Below are positions 5,066-6,384 of a stretch of 6,384 bases of DNA, piece after piece; positions within the stretch are counted from its first letter, which is position 1, and each line of letters starts with the position of its first letter. The stretch spans positions 1-6,384 of the forward strand of contig JAECRW010000088.1 of the NCBI GenBank assembly GCA_016294985.1, in the 5' to 3' direction. The notes below the pieces were generated by a model. The model saw only the letters and a list, made by a program, of their open reading frames with translations. It had not been told where the DNA came from and made no database searches. The stretch is from Candidatus Sifarchaeum marinoarchaea (GTDB taxonomy: Archaea > Asgardarchaeota > Sifarchaeia > Borrarchaeales > Borrarchaeaceae). Both the position numbers and the translations under genes were made by a program.

Positions 5066-5308
5066 TTAATAGATAGCCGCTCCTGACTCTACATATATTG
5101 TAAGAATATCCTTTCTTCCGCTCAGTTTTTCTGCCTCCTCCTCTACCTCCTTCAAATTCTTACCATAACTTACAACCTTTTTTTCAGCAATAGCAACCCA
5201 CATGTTTTTATACTGTTTTTCTAATTCTCCATAGTGTTCCCTAACCCAATCAAAATCGTCCCAAAACTCTTCTGAAACTTCAGCTGTAGCGAAAAAGTCT
5301 CGCTTCAA
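5066..5308 (-). CDS. DUF5678 family protein, 80 aa
   Basis: The pattern W21-VREHYGELEKQYKNMWVAI (22-40), AEKKVVSYGKNLKEV (41-55), then LTIYVESG (69-76) is what I recall of DUF5678. This is a small alpha/beta family of unknown function common in archaea. In it, a helix ending at a Tyr-X-X-X-Trp-Val strand leads to a K-x-V-x-x-x-G-K turn, a helix, and a final strand. There are no cysteines, membrane segments or signal peptide. The N-terminal extension (1-18) is acidic after MKR. The start TTG 5308 has no ribosome binding site, so translation from a very short leader is possible. A TATA-like AATATCTATG lies at 5336-5345. The palindrome at 5354-5365 sits 45 bases upstream, just beyond that box, a position suited to a regulator. 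Confidence 0.8.
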   Translation of the reverse strand: MKRDFFATAEVSEEFWDDFDWVREHYGELEKQYKNMWVAIAEKKVVSYGKNLKEVEEEAEKLSGRKDILTIYVESGAAIY

Positions 5309-5444
5309 AAAACTTAGATAATCAAATTGGCGGCATAGATATTCACAGATTTAGAACATATGTTCAAATGAATATCACAATTTTATTTGAATGTCTTGAA
5401 TTTGTTACGAGCGCAGAAATAACGGTAATAATAAATTCATTAAT
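5298..5444 (-). repeat. Recurring intergenic element, copy B (full length)
   Basis: This is the longest copy. It fills the gap between the thiazoline-hydrolase-family gene and the DUF5678 gene and includes the latter's first codons. Its left part (5298-5390) matches copy C and its right part (5361-5444) matches copy A. It thus joins the two halves that are separate and in swapped order at 3947-4230. All three share the TTCAAA core and an A/T-rich stretch with ATCAC or ATTAC. Confidence 0.6.
5354..5365. promoter_or_regulatory. Perfect 12-base palindrome GAACATATGTTC, site 2
   Basis: Identical to the site at 4182-4193, with the same TTA and AAA flanks, and 45 bases upstream of the DUF5678 start codon. 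It is a likely operator for that gene. Confidence 0.55.
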
Positions 5445-5458
5445 GATCTCTGTACTGA

Positions 5459-5929
5459 TTAAACACCTTCTTTCTCTTTGGCCAATTCATAACAATGATT
5501 ACAGTGATCGTCACCTTGCATTAACGTTTTAGTACGTGTGAATGTGATTTCTGGCCAGAAGGCCTTAGCTTCGCCAAAATCTAGAGAACAATGTAAAGCA
5601 TAGCCTATCTCTGGATAACCATGATCTCGATAAAAGTCAGCATAGCGACAACGCTTGATCCTGACAGCAAAACGTCTCTCTGAATCTTCTAACACGTCGT
5701 ACTCCAGGATACCTGGATCAGCAGCTGAGACGCTGTACGCTGAGTGGCCAAATACTTCAGCAGGGCGTTTAGGTGGATTTTGTGTATTCAATTCTCGCAT
5801 TCGCCTCTGATGGACGGCGAGACGAGCGCGTTGCGCAATTTCTATGACATCTTCGCCAAAATGGTTTCGCAACTTGACTAGAATTTCGAGTTGTTCTTCG
5901 AGAAATTTTTCTTCATCAGCCCACTTCAT
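5459..5929 (-). CDS. L-2-amino-thiazoline-4-carboxylic acid hydrolase family protein
   Basis: This 156-residue protein has the family's signature blocks: RCRYADFYRDHG (93-104), the IGYALHCSLDF region (108-118), and TRTKTLMQGDDHCNHCYE (131-148) at the C-terminus. The founding enzyme, AtcB of Pseudomonas, opens the L-ATC ring to N-carbamoyl-L-cysteine in cysteine salvage. Most archaeal members are untested, so the substrate is unknown. Conserved Cys94, Cys114, Cys143 and Cys146 with His113, His142 and His145 could be catalytic or bind a metal. Residues 1-48 are helical and charged. There is no signal peptide. GTG 5932 and ATG 5929 are adjacent starts. GAGGT (5937-5941) is seven bases from the ATG and four from the GTG, so the ATG is preferred. 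A TATA box at 5966-5980 is well placed. The gene stands alone and is followed by element copy B. Confidence 0.85.
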   Translation of the reverse strand: MKWADEEKFLEEQLEILVKLRNHFGEDVIEIAQRARLAVHQRRMRELNTQNPPKRPAEVFGHSAYSVSAADPGILEYDVLEDSERRFAVRIKRCRYADFYRDHGYPEIGYALHCSLDFGEAKAFWPEITFTRTKTLMQGDDHCNHCYELAKEKEGV

Positions 5930-5965
5930 CACCTTAACCTCTTGATTAACAGTTTTAACTTTAAT

Positions 5966-5980
5966 CCATAAATAATATAG
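5966..5980 (-). promoter_or_regulatory. TATA box of the thiazoline-hydrolase-family gene
   Basis: The - strand reads CTATATTATTTATGG. A start about 26 bases downstream would be near 5947, leaving a leader of about 18 bases that contains GAGGT. This is the best-placed promoter in the window. Confidence 0.5.
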
Positions 5981-6342
5981 ACACTCATACCCAATAAAAC
6001 CTTTGATTATTACGAGGGCACATGAAAGAGGGGTAGCAACTCTAATGTGCCTCAGAAACTTCTTCGCCTCTTTCTTTTCTTAATATGAGTACAAGTACAA
6101 CTGCTTCATTTCATACTTTAATGCAACTAGTACGTTTCGCTCAAGCGGCACTATGCCGGAATACCTGTCAATTTATGCCGGAGTTATATCTTTGAATTTT
6201 TCTGATGCAGGCTCCCCGCCAACGCCCCAACGCTCTACACATGTGAGCAATCAGTAAGTTATATAAATGTATTTTTACAATAATTTACCTCCAGTGCATA
6301 AATCCTTTAAAATTTACTATACGATTGAAAGAGCGTTGTTGT
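5981..6342. other. Intergenic region between divergent genes
   Basis: There is no gene here. GGCACAT (6017-6023) pairs with ATGTGCC (6045-6051), with an inner AGAG/CTCT stem (6027-6030 with 6040-6043). A pyrimidine run follows at 6059-6080, so the unit resembles a + strand terminator, though no + gene precedes it. CGGCA-CTA-TGCCG (6146-6158) is a small hairpin. TATGCCGGA occurs twice, 22 bases apart (6152-6160 and 6174-6182). Positions 6212-6236 are a GC-rich island (CCAACGC twice) in otherwise AT-rich sequence. A - strand GGAGGT near 6288 leads to no frame. Confidence 0.4.
6306..6322 (+). promoter_or_regulatory. TATA-like box for the gene starting at 6343
   Basis: TTTAAAATTTACTATAC lies 21-37 bases before ATG 6343, the distance expected for a leaderless or nearly leaderless archaeal mRNA. 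No ribosome binding site is present, which fits that model. Confidence 0.35.
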
Positions 6343-6384
6343 ATGGATGTAGAAGGGAACAAATTTTCTAAATTTAGAGAGATT
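6343..6384 (+). CDS. Start of an unidentified gene, cut by the window end
   Basis: ATG 6343 opens a frame (MDVEGNKFSKFREI) that runs to the last base without a stop. Fourteen codons are too few to identify it. The charged, helix-prone composition and the promoter-like box upstream favour a real gene, probably leaderless. It is divergent from the thiazoline-hydrolase-family gene. Confidence 0.4.
   Translation, partial: MDVEGNKFSKFREI

Noticed and set aside
6190..6250. GC-rich island considered as part of a tRNA gene
   Set aside because: No acceptor, anticodon or T-arm pairing could be found.

Overview
The window looks like a loosely packed, AT-rich stretch of an archaeal chromosome. The evidence is the short AT-rich TATA-like boxes rather than bacterial -35/-10 pairs, a DUF5678 protein, several small zinc-ribbon proteins and an archaeal-type cold-shock protein. 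Strong Shine-Dalgarno sites (GAGG, GGAGG, GGAGGTGA) are combined with frequent TTG or GTG starts. A Bathyarchaeia-like lineage is my best guess, but that is inference: there is no rRNA, tRNA or marker gene here to fix it. No IS element, CRISPR array, tRNA or rRNA was seen.

Left part (1-1683, + strand): an unrecognised 120-residue protein is followed by a compact terminator-like hairpin. Next come a 184-residue protein ending in two zinc ribbons, a 250-base gap with a tiny possible gene remnant, and a 119-residue protein that begins with a zinc ribbon. Middle part (1730-3932, - strand): a protein with a ribbon-helix-helix-like N-terminus converges on the previous gene. A 390-base AT-rich gap with a good palindrome follows, then a 52-residue zinc-ribbon protein and a carbamoyltransferase of the knotted AOTCase/YgeW branch, which carries HSMP where the family usually has HCLP.

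Right part (3947-6384): a gene-poor zone around a cold-shock protein gene, a DUF5678 gene and an L-2-amino-thiazoline-4-carboxylate hydrolase-family gene, all on the - strand. A + strand gene probably starts at 6343 and runs out of the window. In this zone one intergenic element recurs in three diverged copies (3947-4033, 4127-4230, 5298-5444). One copy lies directly upstream of the carbamoyltransferase, one directly upstream of the DUF5678 gene, and one stands alone. Two copies hold the same perfect palindrome GAACATATGTTC at nearly the same distance from the sequence TTGAAGCGAGA.

The genes do not form an obvious operon. Most have their own leader, and several have a recognisable TATA box or ribosome binding site. 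The best candidates for something new are the triplicated promoter element, a compact three-way-junction fold at 4305-4349, the U-tract leader of the cold-shock gene and the altered active-site motif of the carbamoyltransferase. No complete new multi-gene system could be demonstrated.
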